Source: Allomuricauda sp. CP2A | GTDB taxonomy: Bacteria > Bacteroidota > Bacteroidia > Flavobacteriales > Flavobacteriaceae | DNA: 64,000 nucleotides | Direction of reading: 5' to 3' | NCBI RefSeq assembly: GCF_001683915.1 | Contig: NZ_LXTT01000039.1 | Location: 1 to 64,000 of the forward strand | In this document: piece after piece, positions 1 to 9,866 of the stretch | Position numbering within the stretch: position 1 is the stretch's first letter | Layout of the letters: every line of letters begins with the position of its first letter | Notes under the pieces: model-generated | Databases searched by the model: none | Told to the model about the DNA's origin: nothing | The model's input: only the letters and a program-made list of their open reading frames with translations | Program-made: the position numbers and the translations under genes

Positions 1-37
1 TGGCCACTGAAGTGCCACCAAATTTTAAGACTTTCAT
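1..37 (-). CDS. thrA: Aspartokinase N-terminus (partial, runs off the window)
   Basis: The reverse complement from base 37 reads MKVLKFGGTSVA, which is the invariant N-terminus of aspartokinases (KFGGTSV is the ATP/aspartate-binding signature). Only 12 codons are inside the window. In Flavobacteriia this start usually belongs to the fused aspartokinase-homoserine dehydrogenase ThrA, which makes aspartyl phosphate for threonine, isoleucine, methionine and lysine. The threonine-rich leader just upstream supports thrA rather than a stand-alone lysC. The fusion itself cannot be seen here. Confidence 0.8.
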   Translation of the reverse strand, partial: MKVLKFGGTSVA

Positions 38-103
38 GATGAAATAGTGTTGAAAAAATATTGAAAAATAGATTAAAAAAACGGACGGAAATATATAGCA
101 GAT

Positions 104-157
104 TTACCCCAAAGGGGTGGTGGTAATCAAAGTGAAGATAGATGAAAAAGATTCCAT
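104..157 (-). CDS. thrL: Thr/Ile-rich leader peptide upstream of aspartokinase (putative attenuator)
   Basis: An ATG ORF of 17 codons on the minus strand encodes MESFSSIFTLITTTPLG. It ends 66 bases before the aspartokinase start codon. It has four Thr and two Ile codons, with the run Ile-Thr-Thr-Thr near its end, the same logic as enterobacterial thrL. A CCCC-TTT-GGGG hairpin overlaps its last codons. A run of seven T (minus strand, 75-81) follows a CCGTCCG segment, but I could not find a clean full-length partner for a terminator stem. Ribosome-mediated attenuation by Thr/Ile supply is inference. Confidence 0.6.
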   Translation of the reverse strand: MESFSSIFTLITTTPLG

Positions 158-211
158 CTGAAGAAGATTACTATCCGTTTGTTTAACTTGCATTGTTCTG
201 TTATGAGGTGA

Positions 212-241
212 TAAAAGTAGTATTTTTGGTTACTTCATCAA
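212..241 (-). promoter_or_regulatory. Candidate promoter for the leader-aspartokinase transcript
   Basis: On the minus strand TTG (239-241) is followed after 19 bases by TACTTTTA (212-219). That is one mismatch from the Bacteroidota -7 element TAnnTTTG at a normal spacing. It would place the transcript start around 205, about 50 bases before the leader peptide. Confidence 0.3.
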
Positions 242-296
242 ATCTTACAACGTATTTTTTGCGAAATCCATACAAATAATCAAATTTTTGTGTTGA

Positions 297-1832
297 ATGA
301 AAATTTTTTCCGCCCAACAAATCTATGATGCTGACAAATTCACCATAGATAAACAGCAAATTACCAGTGATGCCCTCATGGAAAGGGCCGCCACCAAATT
401 GTTTGAATGGATTCATGCCCGATTGCGAGGTACCAGCGTCCAAATAAAGTTGTTCTGTGGTATTGGCAACAATGGTGGGGATGGGATGGTCTTGGCCCGA
501 CTGCTGCATGAGCATGGGTATGCCATTCAGGTGCATGTGGTGAACTACAGTGAAAAACGTTCCAGAGATTTTCTTTTGAATTTGGAACGGTTGAAGGAAA
601 TGAAGGTTTGGCCGGATTTTATCAATGAGGATAGTGATTTGCCCGAGATTTCACCAAACGATATTGTGGTGGATGCCATTTTTGGAATTGGATTGAACCG
701 TGCCCCCGCTACTTGGGTGGGGAATTTGATACAGCACATCAATACTTCCCATGCGTTTGTGTTGGCGGTGGATATCCCTTCGGGATTGCCCATGGATAGA
801 AGCCCATGGAAGCCAGCGCATGTAATCGACGCGAGTTATGTGTTGAGTTTTCAGGTGCCCAAACTGGTGTTTTTTCTTCCAGAGACCGGGGTTTTTATCA
901 ATCAATGGGAGTTGTTGGACATTGGTTTGGATGTTGGGTTTCTGGGGAAAACCGAAACCGATTTTGAACTTATTGGTAGGCCTGAGATAGTTCCTTTGTA
1001 CCGACCCCGACTTAAATTTTCACACAAAGGAACCTACGGGCATTCCATGATCATTGGGGGGAGCTATGGTAAAATTGGAGCGGTACAGTTGGCGAGCAGT
1101 GCCTGTTTGTCCACTGGCAGCGGATTGGTCACGGCCTATGTGCCTAAATGTGGGTATCAGTCACTTCAAACGGCAATCCCGGAGGTGATGGTTGTAACGG
1201 ATGAGGATGAAAAGACCATTTCCCAAATAGTACTTCCTTTTGTTCCGGATGTGATAGGGATAGGTATGGGAATCGGTACCGGAGAAAAAACGGTCAAAGC
1301 TTTTGGTGCTCTTTTAAAGGAAATGAAATCTCCTATGGTCATTGATGCTGATGGGCTCAATATCCTATCTAAAAACCCTAAAATGTTGAAGGATGTTCCC
1401 AAAGATTCCATTTTAACGCCGCATCCCAAAGAATTGGAGCGACTTATTGGAAAATGGAACGATGATTTTGAGAAACTTGATAAGGCCAAAACCTTTTCTT
1501 TGAAAAACGAGGTGGTGTTGGTGATAAAAGGGGCCCACACCATAGTTTTTTATAATGGTAAAGGGTATGTGAACACCACGGGCAATCCCGGAATGGCCAC
1601 GGCAGGCAGCGGCGATGTGCTTACCGGAATGATCACTGGATTGGTGGCCCAAGGATATGCACCTTTGCATGCAGCCATCTTTGGTGTGTACCTGCATGGT
1701 TTTGCTGGTGATATATGTGCCTCACAAAATGGTTATGAAGCCGTAAAAGCATCAGAAATCAGTAATAGGATAGGGCAGGGATATGTGGAAATTCTAAGCC
1801 CATCCGAAGCCGAGGAACGGGAAAAGGCCTAG
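297..1832 (+). CDS. nnr: Bifunctional NAD(P)H-hydrate epimerase / ADP-dependent NAD(P)H-hydrate dehydratase
   Basis: This enzyme repairs hydrated NAD(P)H: the N-terminal YjeF_N domain (about residues 1-215) epimerises R to S NAD(P)HX and the C-terminal ribokinase-like domain (about 225-505) dehydrates S-NAD(P)HX with ADP. Visible signatures are GNNGGDGMVLAR (epimerase), KGTYGHSMIIGGS at the start of the dehydratase domain, and NPGMATAGSGDVLTG near the end, the nucleotide-binding catalytic-Asp motif. At 511 aa it has the normal length for the fused form. The start is the ATG giving MKIFSAQQIYDAD, typical of the family. It is transcribed away from the aspartokinase gene. Confidence 0.95.
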   Translation: MKIFSAQQIYDADKFTIDKQQITSDALMERAATKLFEWIHARLRGTSVQIKLFCGIGNNGGDGMVLARLLHEHGYAIQVHVVNYSEKRSRDFLLNLERLKEMKVWPDFINEDSDLPEISPNDIVVDAIFGIGLNRAPATWVGNLIQHINTSHAFVLAVDIPSGLPMDRSPWKPAHVIDASYVLSFQVPKLVFFLPETGVFINQWELLDIGLDVGFLGKTETDFELIGRPEIVPLYRPRLKFSHKGTYGHSMIIGGSYGKIGAVQLASSACLSTGSGLVTAYVPKCGYQSLQTAIPEVMVVTDEDEKTISQIVLPFVPDVIGIGMGIGTGEKTVKAFGALLKEMKSPMVIDADGLNILSKNPKMLKDVPKDSILTPHPKELERLIGKWNDDFEKLDKAKTFSLKNEVVLVIKGAHTIVFYNGKGYVNTTGNPGMATAGSGDVLTGMITGLVAQGYAPLHAAIFGVYLHGFAGDICASQNGYEAVKASEISNRIGQGYVEILSPSEAEEREKA

Positions 1833-1835
1833 ATC

Positions 1836-2249
1836 CTATTTTTTGTTTTTGCCAGATTTTACCCTTTTTCTGACCCAAGCCAAAGCATTTTCAAACTCAA
1901 TAAAGAATTCCATGTTCTTTTTGTAGAACAGTTTCTCTATTTTAAAGTTGTGCATGTCTATTTCCTTTTTGGAGACAATGGCAAATGCCTTAAGATTTTC
2001 CAAACCGCGCAAGTAATTATATATTGTTGGGTCTACGGCATAGGAGTTTTTACGTTGGCTGATATAACCAAAATTCCTGTTTCTAAAGTGTATTTCCGAA
2101 ATCCCAATGATTTGATAAGCGCGCTCAAGTGTTACTGTGGCACCTTCATCAAAGGTAGCGACCATGTAATCATCAAATACCTGTACGGTTCCAATATCCA
2201 ACTGGTATTCGCGTACCACGATGGTCTTCTTAGTAGAAGTAATTCTCAT
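1836..2249 (-). CDS. Hypothetical protein, Flavobacteriia type (137 aa)
   Basis: I do not recognise a named domain. The protein is soluble, with no signal peptide or membrane segment. It begins MRITSTKKTIVVREYQLDIG and ends in a basic tail (KRVKSGKNKK). The mixed beta/alpha pattern, with VATFDEGATVTLERAYQI in the middle, resembles small STAS/SpoIIAA-like proteins common in Bacteroidota, but this is an impression only. It converges on nnr with 3 bases between the two stop codons and lies downstream of clpC on the same strand. A terminator separates it from clpC, so it probably has its own promoter. Confidence 0.65.
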   Translation of the reverse strand: MRITSTKKTIVVREYQLDIGTVQVFDDYMVATFDEGATVTLERAYQIIGISEIHFRNRNFGYISQRKNSYAVDPTIYNYLRGLENLKAFAIVSKKEIDMHNFKIEKLFYKKNMEFFIEFENALAWVRKRVKSGKNKK

Positions 2250-2356
2250 TCCCCAAATAGTTATAGTGTCTCGAAACGAAAATATGGCGAATGCTCAGTG
2301 AGCTGAAAAAAATTAGATTAAAAGCAATATTATCGTTTGTACTACATTTGGGATAC

Positions 2357-2386
2357 AAAAAAAGCTGACGGATGTCAGCTTTTTTC
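2357..2386 (-). terminator. Intrinsic terminator of clpC
   Basis: A stem of AAAGCTGAC (2361-2369) and GTCAGCTTT (2374-2382) closes a GGAT loop. On the minus strand it is followed by a T run (A run at 2357-2363 on the plus strand). It lies 18 bases past the clpC stop codon. Confidence 0.85.
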
Positions 2387-2403
2387 AATCGTGTTTTTGG
2401 GTG

Positions 2404-4977
2404 TTATTTTTCAGTTTCAGGCGATTTTTCAATTTTCTTTATTTTGATGGTGAGCTCTTCTTTTTTCTCATCCAAGTCCATAAAGATGCTGTCACCTTCG
2501 TCTATTTTGGAGTTTACAATTTCCTCGGCCAAGGCATCCTCAATATACTTTTGAATGGCTCTTTTTAGAGGTCGTGCTCCATACTCTTTGTCAAAACCTT
2601 TTTCAGCAATATAGTCCTTGGCCTTGTCAGAAAGGTTGAGTTCATAACCAATATCCTTGATTCTGTCGTACAACTTGTCCAATTCAATATCAATGATTTT
2701 GTGGATGTCCTCCCTTTCCAAGGGGTTGAACACAATTACATCATCAATTCGGTTGAGGAATTCTGGTGCAAACGCCTTTTTAAGGGCATTTTCAATGACA
2801 CTTTTCTGATGGGTATCGGCCTGCGCTTTTTTGGCCGCAGTGCCAAAACCGATGCCTTGTCCAAAATCCTTCAATTGACGTGCTCCAATGTTGGATGTCA
2901 TGATAATGATGGTGTTCCTGAAATCAATTTTTCTTCCCAAACTGTCGGTAAGGAAACCATCGTCCAAAACTTGGAGCAGCATATTGAACACATCTGGGTG
3001 CGCCTTTTCAACTTCGTCCAGAAGGATTACGGAGTAGGGCTTACGGCGCACTTTTTCGGTCAATTGCCCACCTTCTTCATAGCCCACATATCCCGGAGGT
3101 GCACCCACCAGTCTGGAGATGGCGAATTTTTCCATGTATTCGCTCATGTCTATTCGGATAAGGGCATCTTCGGAATCAAAAAGCTCCTTGGCCAAAATCT
3201 TGGCCAACTGCGTTTTACCAACTCCCGTCTGACCTAGGAATATGAACGAACCAATGGGTTTGTTGGGATCCTTCAATCCGGCTCGGTTACGTTGAATGGC
3301 CTTGGCCACTTTGGCCACGGCATCATCTTGACCAATGACAAAACCTTTGATCAATTTGGGCAACTCTGCCAATTTGTTGCTTTCGGTCTGTGCAATTTTA
3401 TTTACGGGAATACCGCTCATCATGGAGACCACATCGGCTACATTATCCTCGGTAACGGTTTCACGGTGAAGCCTACTTTCTTCTTCCCAAAGCTCTTGGG
3501 CAGATGCCAATTCCTTTTCAAGGCGTTTTTCATCGTCCCGGAGCTTGGCGGCCTCTTCATACTTCTGTTTTTTGACCACGCTGTTCTTTAATTCGCGCAC
3601 GTCTTCCAACTGACTTTCCAACTCCAAAATCTGCTTGGGAACGTCCATGTTGACAATGTGTACGCGAGAACCAGCTTCATCCAGGGCATCGATGGCTTTA
3701 TCTGGTAAAAAGCGGTCCGTCATATATCTGTTGGTCAACTTTACACAGGCCAAAATGGCCTCATCGGTATAGTTGACATTGTGGTGGTCTTCGTATTTGC
3801 CCTTGATGTTCATTAAAATTTCGATGGTTTCCTCAACTGTGGTGGGTTCTACCATCACTTTTTGGAAACGACGCTCAAGGGCACCATCTTTTTCAATGTA
3901 TTGTCTGTATTCATCAAGTGTTGTAGCTCCAATACATTGGATTTCACCCCTGGCCAACGCAGGTTTGAACATGTTCGAGGCATCCAAACTGCCTGTGGCA
4001 CCGCCAGCGCCCACAATGGTGTGAATCTCATCGATGAACAAAATGATGTCATCGTTCTTTTCGAGTTCGTTCATCACCGCCTTCATACGCTCCTCAAACT
4101 GACCACGATATTTGGTACCTGCGACCAACGAAGCCAAATCCAATGTGACCACACGTTTGTTGTAAAGGATGCGGGAAACTTTTTTGTTGATGATGCGCAG
4201 TGCCAGACCTTCGGCTATGGCGCTTTTACCAACACCGGGTTCACCAATGAGCAGTGGATTGTTTTTCTTTCTTCTGCTCAATATCTGGGATACACGTTCA
4301 ATTTCTTTTTCACGCCCAACAACAGGATCCAGTTTGTTATCCTCGGCCAAACGGGTAAGGTCACGCCCAAAGTTGTCCAAGACCGGGGTCTTGGATTTCT
4401 TGGTCCCTTTTTGGCTTGAGCCGGAACCAAACGTACTTTCTTTGGCATCCCCAGCATCATCTGGATCGCTGGGAAACGATTCTGCCTGTGGGGAATCTAT
4501 ATAATCATCATCACTGGTGATCATGGATTTAAACTGTTCTTTGACGTTATCATAGTCCACTTTTAATTTGTGCAACAATTTGGTTGTGGGATCATTTTCA
4601 TTTCTGAGAATGCACAACAACAGATGTGCGGTATTGATGGAGGAGCTTTGGAAAAGCTTGGCCTCCAAAAAAGTGGTCTTCAGCGCACGCTCGGCCTGCC
4701 GGGTGAGGTGAAGGTTTTTCTTATCCTTTTGCATGGTTCCCGTGTTCGGATTTGCCGGACTGAGGATTTCCACCTTTCTTCTTAGGTGGTCCAAATCCAC
4801 ATCCAAGGCATCCAATATGTTAATGGCCTTGCCATTTCCATCTCTTAAAAGACCGAGCATAAGGTGTTCAGTGCCAATAAAATCGTGTCCCAATCTCAAG
4901 GCTTCTTCCTTGCTATATGCTATTACGTCTTTTACTCGGGGGGAAAAATTATCATCCATACCTTTCTTTTTCAGCAA
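2404..4977 (-). CDS. clpC: ATP-dependent Clp protease ATP-binding subunit ClpC
   Basis: This is an AAA+ unfoldase that feeds substrates to the ClpP peptidase in the cytoplasm. Domains in order: Clp_N repeats (about 1-145), a low-complexity linker, AAA-1 with Walker [10 protein letters not shown], the UVR-containing middle region ([19 protein letters not shown]), AAA-2 with Walker [10 protein letters not shown], and a ClpB_D2-small C-terminus. The middle domain is short, which distinguishes ClpC from the disaggregase ClpB. Length (857 aa) fits Bacteroidota ClpC. It is divergent from gyrA across 244 bases. Confidence 0.96.
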   Translation of the reverse strand: MLKKKGMDDNFSPRVKDVIAYSKEEALRLGHDFIGTEHLMLGLLRDGNGKAINILDALDVDLDHLRRKVEILSPANPNTGTMQKDKKNLHLTRQAERALKTTFLEAKLFQSSSINTAHLLLCILRNENDPTTKLLHKLKVDYDNVKEQFKSMITSDDDYIDSPQAESFPSDPDDAGDAKESTFGSGSSQKGTKKSKTPVLDNFGRDLTRLAEDNKLDPVVGREKEIERVSQILSRRKKNNPLLIGEPGVGKSAIAEGLALRIINKKVSRILYNKRVVTLDLASLVAGTKYRGQFEERMKAVMNELEKNDDIILFIDEIHTIVGAGGATGSLDASNMFKPALARGEIQCIGATTLDEYRQYIEKDGALERRFQKVMVEPTTVEETIEILMNIKGKYEDHHNVNYTDEAILACVKLTNRYMTDRFLPDKAIDALDEAGSRVHIVNMDVPKQILELESQLEDVRELKNSVVKKQKYEEAAKLRDDEKRLEKELASAQELWEEESRLHRETVTEDNVADVVSMMSGIPVNKIAQTESNKLAELPKLIKGFVIGQDDAVAKVAKAIQRNRAGLKDPNKPIGSFIFLGQTGVGKTQLAKILAKELFDSEDALIRIDMSEYMEKFAISRLVGAPPGYVGYEEGGQLTEKVRRKPYSVILLDEVEKAHPDVFNMLLQVLDDGFLTDSLGRKIDFRNTIIIMTSNIGARQLKDFGQGIGFGTAAKKAQADTHQKSVIENALKKAFAPEFLNRIDDVIVFNPLEREDIHKIIDIELDKLYDRIKDIGYELNLSDKAKDYIAEKGFDKEYGARPLKRAIQKYIEDALAEEIVNSKIDEGDSIFMDLDEKKEELTIKIKKIEKSPETEK

Positions 4978-5221
4978 TTAAAATTAATAAAAGTATTGTT
5001 ACTGTGGTCAAATACCGTACCCTTATTCGATAAACTAGTATTAAATGTCGAAATAATGGACACTTTTTAGGTGGTTTAACATAGCTTTATTACAATCTGG
5101 TGATGAAGGTGGAAAATGTTGATAATTTTTTTAATAAAGTAGGCTCCAACTGTTTTGAAGGGGCTTATTTTCTGTATATTGCCATGATATTTTAACCACT
5201 AAAAAACAATAAGATTTTAGC

Positions 5222-7708
5222 ATGGCGGAAGGAGAAAAGTTAATTCCTATCAATATAGAGGATGAGATGAAATCTGCCTACATTGATTATTCAATGTCGG
5301 TCATTGTGTCACGTGCCCTGCCAGATGTTCGTGATGGACTAAAACCAGTTCACCGAAGAGTACTTTTTGGAATGCACGAACTTGGGGTAAGATCTAACAG
5401 TTCGCACAAGAAATCTGCCCGTATTGTTGGGGAGGTATTGGGTAAGTACCACCCGCATGGTGATACATCGGTTTATGATACCATGGTACGTATGGCCCAG
5501 GAATGGAGCCTTAGGTACATGCTTGTCGATGGGCAGGGAAACTTTGGTTCCGTTGATGGAGATAGCCCAGCGGCCATGCGTTATACCGAGGCCAAAATGC
5601 GGAAAATTGCAGAGGAGATGTTGGCCGATATCGATAAGGATACGGTTGATCATCAGCTCAATTTTGACGATTCCCTGCAAGAACCTACCGTTCTTCCCAC
5701 TCGGGTTCCCAATCTTTTGGTGAACGGAGCTTCGGGTATTGCCGTGGGGATGGCCACCAACATGCCGCCTCACAACCTATCCGAAGTGGTGGATGGAACC
5801 ATTGCCTATATAGACAACCATGATATTGAAATAGATGAGTTGATTACCCACATCAAAGCCCCAGATTTTCCCACAGGAGGAATCATTTATGGGTATGATG
5901 GGGTAAAAGAAGCCTTCCATACAGGAAAGGGGCGCGTGGTAATGCGTGCCAAAGCTTCCTTTGAAGAAGTGCAGGGAAGGGAATGCATCATTGTTACCGA
6001 GATTCCGTATCAGGTGAACAAGGCGGATATGATCAAAAAGACCGCCGACCTTGTCAACGAAAAGAAAATAGATGGGATCGCATCCATACGGGATGAATCC
6101 GATAGAAAGGGCATGCGCATTGTGTACATCCTAAAGCGGGATGCCATTCCAAACATTGTGTTGAACACCTTGTACAAGTACACGGCGCTCCAATCTTCTT
6201 TCAGTGTCAACAATATTGCCTTGGTCAAAGGAAGACCACAGTTGTTGAACCTTAAGGAAATCATCCATCACTTTGTGGAACACAGACATGAGGTGGTGGT
6301 CCGTAGGACCAAATTTGAATTGAAGAAGGCCGAGGACCGTGCTCATATTCTTGAAGGGTTGATCATTGCTTCGGATAATATTGATGAAGTAATCGCCATT
6401 ATCAGGGCATCCAATAATGTGGATGAAGCCCGCACCAGTTTAATGGAGCGTTTCAAGTTGACCGAGGTTCAGGCCAAGGCCATTGTGGAAATGCGTTTGC
6501 GTCAACTTACCGGTCTGGAACAGGACAAATTGCGTGAGGAGCATGCCGAACTTTTGAACACCATTGAGGATCTAAAAGATATTCTTGAAAAGAAGGAACG
6601 CAGAATGCAAATCATCAAAGATGAGCTTCTTGAAGTTAAAGAGAAGTATGGTGACGACAGAAGATCGGAGATCAACTACGCCGGTGGCGACTTGAGCATT
6701 GAGGACATGATTCCGGATGAACAAGTGGTCATTACCATTTCCCATGCAGGCTACATCAAAAGAACACCTTTATCTGAATACAAAACCCAAAATAGGGGAG
6801 GTGTGGGTCAAAAGGCCTCATCCACCCGAAACGAGGATTTCTTGGAACATCTTTTTGTGGGCACCAACCACCAGTACATGCTGTTCTTTACCCAAAACGG
6901 AAAATGTTTCTGGATGCGGGTGTATGAAATCCCTGAAGGAAGCCGAACTTCAAAAGGGAGAGCTATCCAGAACCTGGTCAATATAGAGATGGACGACAAA
7001 GTGAAGGCCTTTATCTGTACCCAAGACCTCAAAGATGAGGACTATGTGAACAGTCACTACGTGATTATGGCCACCAAAAAGGGTACGGTGAAGAAAACTT
7101 CATTGGAACAATATTCAAGGCCTAGACAAAATGGCATCAACGCTATTACAATTAAGGATGGCGATGAGCTTTTGGAGGCCAAATTGACCACAGGGACCAG
7201 CCAGATTTTCCTTGGATTGAAATCAGGAAAAGCCATTCGTTTTGAAGAAAGCAAAACCCGACCAATGGGTAGAAATGCCTCAGGTGTTCGTGGAATAAGA
7301 TTGGCCGATGACAAAGATGAGGTAATCGGTATGATTTCCGTACACAATTTTGAAGATGATATCCTGGTCGTTTCAGAAAATGGATACGGTAAAAGATCCA
7401 ATTTAGAGGACTATCGCGTAACCAATAGGGGCGGGAAGGGAGTCAAGACCATTTCCATCACTAAAAAAACAGGTGGACTGGTTGCCATTAAAAATGTAAC
7501 AGATACCGATGATCTAATGATTATCAACAAATCTGGTATTGCCATTAGAATGAGTGTGGAAGACCTTCGTGTTATGGGAAGGGCCACACAGGGCGTTCGT
7601 CTCATCAACTTAAGGGATGGGGATTCCATAGCCGCAGTGGCCAAGGTCATGAAAGAAGATGAATCTCTTGATGACACCGATGTCCTTGATATAGAGGTCA
7701 ATGACTAA
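5222..7708 (+). CDS. gyrA: DNA gyrase subunit A
   Basis: This is the type II topoisomerase subunit that breaks and rejoins DNA with GyrB to introduce negative supercoils. The catalytic tyrosine is Y121 in AAMRYTEAK. The quinolone region reads [15 protein letters not shown], with Thr82 and Asp86 at the positions of E. coli Ser83 and Asp87, so no classic resistance substitution is evident. The C-terminal beta-propeller repeats start near residue 500 and include the GyrA box (NRGGVGQK). Length 828 aa is normal. It starts at the ATG of [16 protein letters not shown]. Confidence 0.97.
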   Translation: MAEGEKLIPINIEDEMKSAYIDYSMSVIVSRALPDVRDGLKPVHRRVLFGMHELGVRSNSSHKKSARIVGEVLGKYHPHGDTSVYDTMVRMAQEWSLRYMLVDGQGNFGSVDGDSPAAMRYTEAKMRKIAEEMLADIDKDTVDHQLNFDDSLQEPTVLPTRVPNLLVNGASGIAVGMATNMPPHNLSEVVDGTIAYIDNHDIEIDELITHIKAPDFPTGGIIYGYDGVKEAFHTGKGRVVMRAKASFEEVQGRECIIVTEIPYQVNKADMIKKTADLVNEKKIDGIASIRDESDRKGMRIVYILKRDAIPNIVLNTLYKYTALQSSFSVNNIALVKGRPQLLNLKEIIHHFVEHRHEVVVRRTKFELKKAEDRAHILEGLIIASDNIDEVIAIIRASNNVDEARTSLMERFKLTEVQAKAIVEMRLRQLTGLEQDKLREEHAELLNTIEDLKDILEKKERRMQIIKDELLEVKEKYGDDRRSEINYAGGDLSIEDMIPDEQVVITISHAGYIKRTPLSEYKTQNRGGVGQKASSTRNEDFLEHLFVGTNHQYMLFFTQNGKCFWMRVYEIPEGSRTSKGRAIQNLVNIEMDDKVKAFICTQDLKDEDYVNSHYVIMATKKGTVKKTSLEQYSRPRQNGINAITIKDGDELLEAKLTTGTSQIFLGLKSGKAIRFEESKTRPMGRNASGVRGIRLADDKDEVIGMISVHNFEDDILVVSENGYGKRSNLEDYRVTNRGGKGVKTISITKKTGGLVAIKNVTDTDDLMIINKSGIAIRMSVEDLRVMGRATQGVRLINLRDGDSIAAVAKVMKEDESLDDTDVLDIEVND

Positions 7709-7780
7709 GATGGCATGGCAATTGATATATGTAAAGAAAATAATTAATAATCCGTAAACACTAAATAATTACATTTTAAC

Positions 7781-9043
7781 ATGAAGACTAAAGTTTTAAT
7801 ACTATTAGCCATAGGAATTTCAACGATGGGCTTTTCCCAGAAGAGTGAGATCAGGGATGCTGAAAAAGCACTGAAAGATGGTGATGCCGCTGCGGCAAAA
7901 ACAGCTTTGGAAGCTGCCTCATCTACCATTGATGCCGCTGATGAAAAATTACAGGCTCAATATTATGCCGTGAAAGGTAATATATATTCCGATTTGGCAT
8001 CCAAAGGAGACGCTTCGGCTTTCCAGCCCGCTATAGATGCCTACAAAAAAGTAATTTCCGTTGAAGAGGCAAGTGGAAAAGAAAAGTACACCACTGTGGC
8101 AAGACAGAAATTATCAGAAATGACAGCCGATTTGGTAAATGCAGCAGTTGAGGACAACAACAACCAGAAATTTTCCGAAGCAGCAGAAAAATTGTACTTG
8201 AGTTACAAACTAAGCCCTGCTGACACCGTTTATCTATACTATGCCGCAAGCAGTGCCGTAAACGGCCAGGACTATGAGAAAGCCTTGCAATACTACAATG
8301 AACTCAAGGACCTGGGCTATGATGGTAGTGGGGTAACCTATACAGCGGTCAATGTGGAGACCGGCGAGGTTGAAACCATGGACAAGAGCACCAGAGATTT
8401 GTATGTAAAAGCAGGCACCCACAAAGACCCCAAAGAAGAAAAAAGTCCTTCAAAAAAACCAGAGATAGTTAAGAACGTTGCCTTGATCTACCAACAATTG
8501 GGAGATTCCGATAAGGCGCTTGAAGCCTATGCTGAAGCAAGAGAGGCCAACCCAGAGGATGTGAACCTCGTCTTGGGAGAGGCCAATTTGTACTATTCCC
8601 TTGGTGATAAGGACAAGTTTAAGGAACTTATGGCCCAAGCTTCTGAAATGGCTCCTGACAATGCCGATTTGTTGTACAATATTGGGGTCATCAATATGGA
8701 ACAGGGAAATTTACAGGATGCCAGGGATGCCTACAAGAAAACCTTGGCCATCGATCCAGGATACATCAATGCCCTGTTAAACCTTTCCACAACCTATGTG
8801 AACGAAGGTAACGGACTTATCGATGAAATGAATGTCCTTGGTAGCTCCAAGGCAGATATCGCCAAATACGATGAGTTAAAGGCTAAAAAGGACAGTTTGT
8901 TCAGGGAAGGGGCAAAAGTTTTGGAAGATGCCGTAAAAACCAATCCTGATAACCAAAGTATTTTAACCCAGTTGAAAAACATCTATGGAGCTTTGGGTGA
9001 TACCGAAAACTTCATGAGAGTCAAAAAACTTTTGGGGGAATAG
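7781..9043 (+). CDS. Periplasmic tetratricopeptide-repeat protein
   Basis: The N-terminus MKTKVLILLAIGISTMGFSQ is a Sec signal peptide with the FSQ/K cleavage region typical of Flavobacteriia. The mature part is alpha-helical with TPR motifs, clearest around residues 225-335 (VALIYQQLGDSDKALEAYAEAREANPED, LLYNIGVINMEQGNLQDARDAYKKTLAIDPGY). TPR proteins act as scaffolds; the partner is unknown. It sits 72 bases after gyrA on the same strand and ends at a strong bidirectional terminator. Confidence 0.85.
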   Translation: MKTKVLILLAIGISTMGFSQKSEIRDAEKALKDGDAAAAKTALEAASSTIDAADEKLQAQYYAVKGNIYSDLASKGDASAFQPAIDAYKKVISVEEASGKEKYTTVARQKLSEMTADLVNAAVEDNNNQKFSEAAEKLYLSYKLSPADTVYLYYAASSAVNGQDYEKALQYYNELKDLGYDGSGVTYTAVNVETGEVETMDKSTRDLYVKAGTHKDPKEEKSPSKKPEIVKNVALIYQQLGDSDKALEAYAEAREANPEDVNLVLGEANLYYSLGDKDKFKELMAQASEMAPDNADLLYNIGVINMEQGNLQDARDAYKKTLAIDPGYINALLNLSTTYVNEGNGLIDEMNVLGSSKADIAKYDELKAKKDSLFREGAKVLEDAVKTNPDNQSILTQLKNIYGALGDTENFMRVKKLLGE

Positions 9044-9072
9044 TTTTTCCTTTGCAGAAAAAGAATAAGAAG

Positions 9073-9095
9073 GGCCGCAATTTGCGGCCTTTTTC
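9073..9095. terminator. Bidirectional intrinsic terminator between convergent genes
   Basis: Stem GGCCGCAA (9073-9080) and TTGCGGCC (9082-9089) is followed by TTTTTC on the plus strand and preceded by an A-rich stretch. It can stop both the TPR gene (plus) and the NlpC gene (minus). Confidence 0.85.
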
Positions 9096-9096
9096 T

Positions 9097-9846
9097 TTAG
9101 AGTATTTTTTTGATGACCCTGAGCTTGTGGGTATATAACTTCTCTTGTGTGTTGAAAATGCCTGTGTGATCTATACGATCTATGCGCACATGGCCGTGCA
9201 CATGAATAATATAATTGTCTTTTAATATGATGCCCACGTGGTCAATAACACCTTCGTTGTCATCAAAAAAGGCTAAGTCGCCCGGCTCACTCTCTTCAAT
9301 AAAACTGAGCGCTTCCCCTTGTTTGGATTGCCCTTCCGCATCCCGTTCCAACATATAGCCATTGATTTTGTACACCATTTGCGTAAACCCTGGGCAATCT
9401 ATGCCAAAAGGGGTCTTACCGCCTTTCAAGTAAGGTGCGTTCAAATACAGGAAGGCCGTATCAACCAGATTTGACTTTGGATTTTCACCTTCCATGACCG
9501 TTCCCTCAAAAGAATGGTTCAGCAATTCGGAAGAAGAAATCATGGAGCCCAACAAAATGGGAAGCAACATGCCATTGTTGGCACAGATATGGGAAATGAT
9601 ATCGGAAGAAATCTTCTTATCCCCATTAGCCAATTCATCATACCCATTTTCAGTGATAAAGGTAAATTGATGATTTGAAATCCAACCCTCGCACCGATCA
9701 TGCGCCACACGAATCCTGCTCCATTTTTTTCTACTTTCCAGGACCTTGAAATGTTCCCCGTACAAAAGTTGGGAAACCATTTCGGTACAATCGTCAGGCT
9801 GAACCCTAATCGGGACAATGCTCAAATGGCAGATTCCATATTGCAT
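9097..9846 (-). CDS. NlpC/P60 family peptidoglycan endopeptidase with SH3-like N-terminus
   Basis: Residues 1-65 form a bacterial SH3-like module (EHFKVLESRKKWSRIRVAHDRCEGWI). The C-terminal NlpC/P60 domain (about 125-235) carries the catalytic Cys151 in GIDCPGFTQ and the catalytic His in DHVGIILKDN, followed by a HVHG segment. Such enzymes cut D-glutamyl-meso-DAP bonds in cell-wall peptides. No signal peptide is evident. The stop codon lies at the edge of the shared terminator. It follows the thiolase gene by 20 bases, so the two may be co-transcribed. Confidence 0.9.
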   Translation of the reverse strand: MQYGICHLSIVPIRVQPDDCTEMVSQLLYGEHFKVLESRKKWSRIRVAHDRCEGWISNHQFTFITENGYDELANGDKKISSDIISHICANNGMLLPILLGSMISSSELLNHSFEGTVMEGENPKSNLVDTAFLYLNAPYLKGGKTPFGIDCPGFTQMVYKINGYMLERDAEGQSKQGEALSFIEESEPGDLAFFDDNEGVIDHVGIILKDNYIIHVHGHVRIDRIDHTGIFNTQEKLYTHKLRVIKKIL

Positions 9847-9866
9847 CTATTGGCTGAATTGGATAA

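Noticed and set aside
2404..4977. ClpB as identity of the Clp ATPase
   Set aside because: The middle region is a short UVR segment rather than ClpB's long coiled-coil domain.
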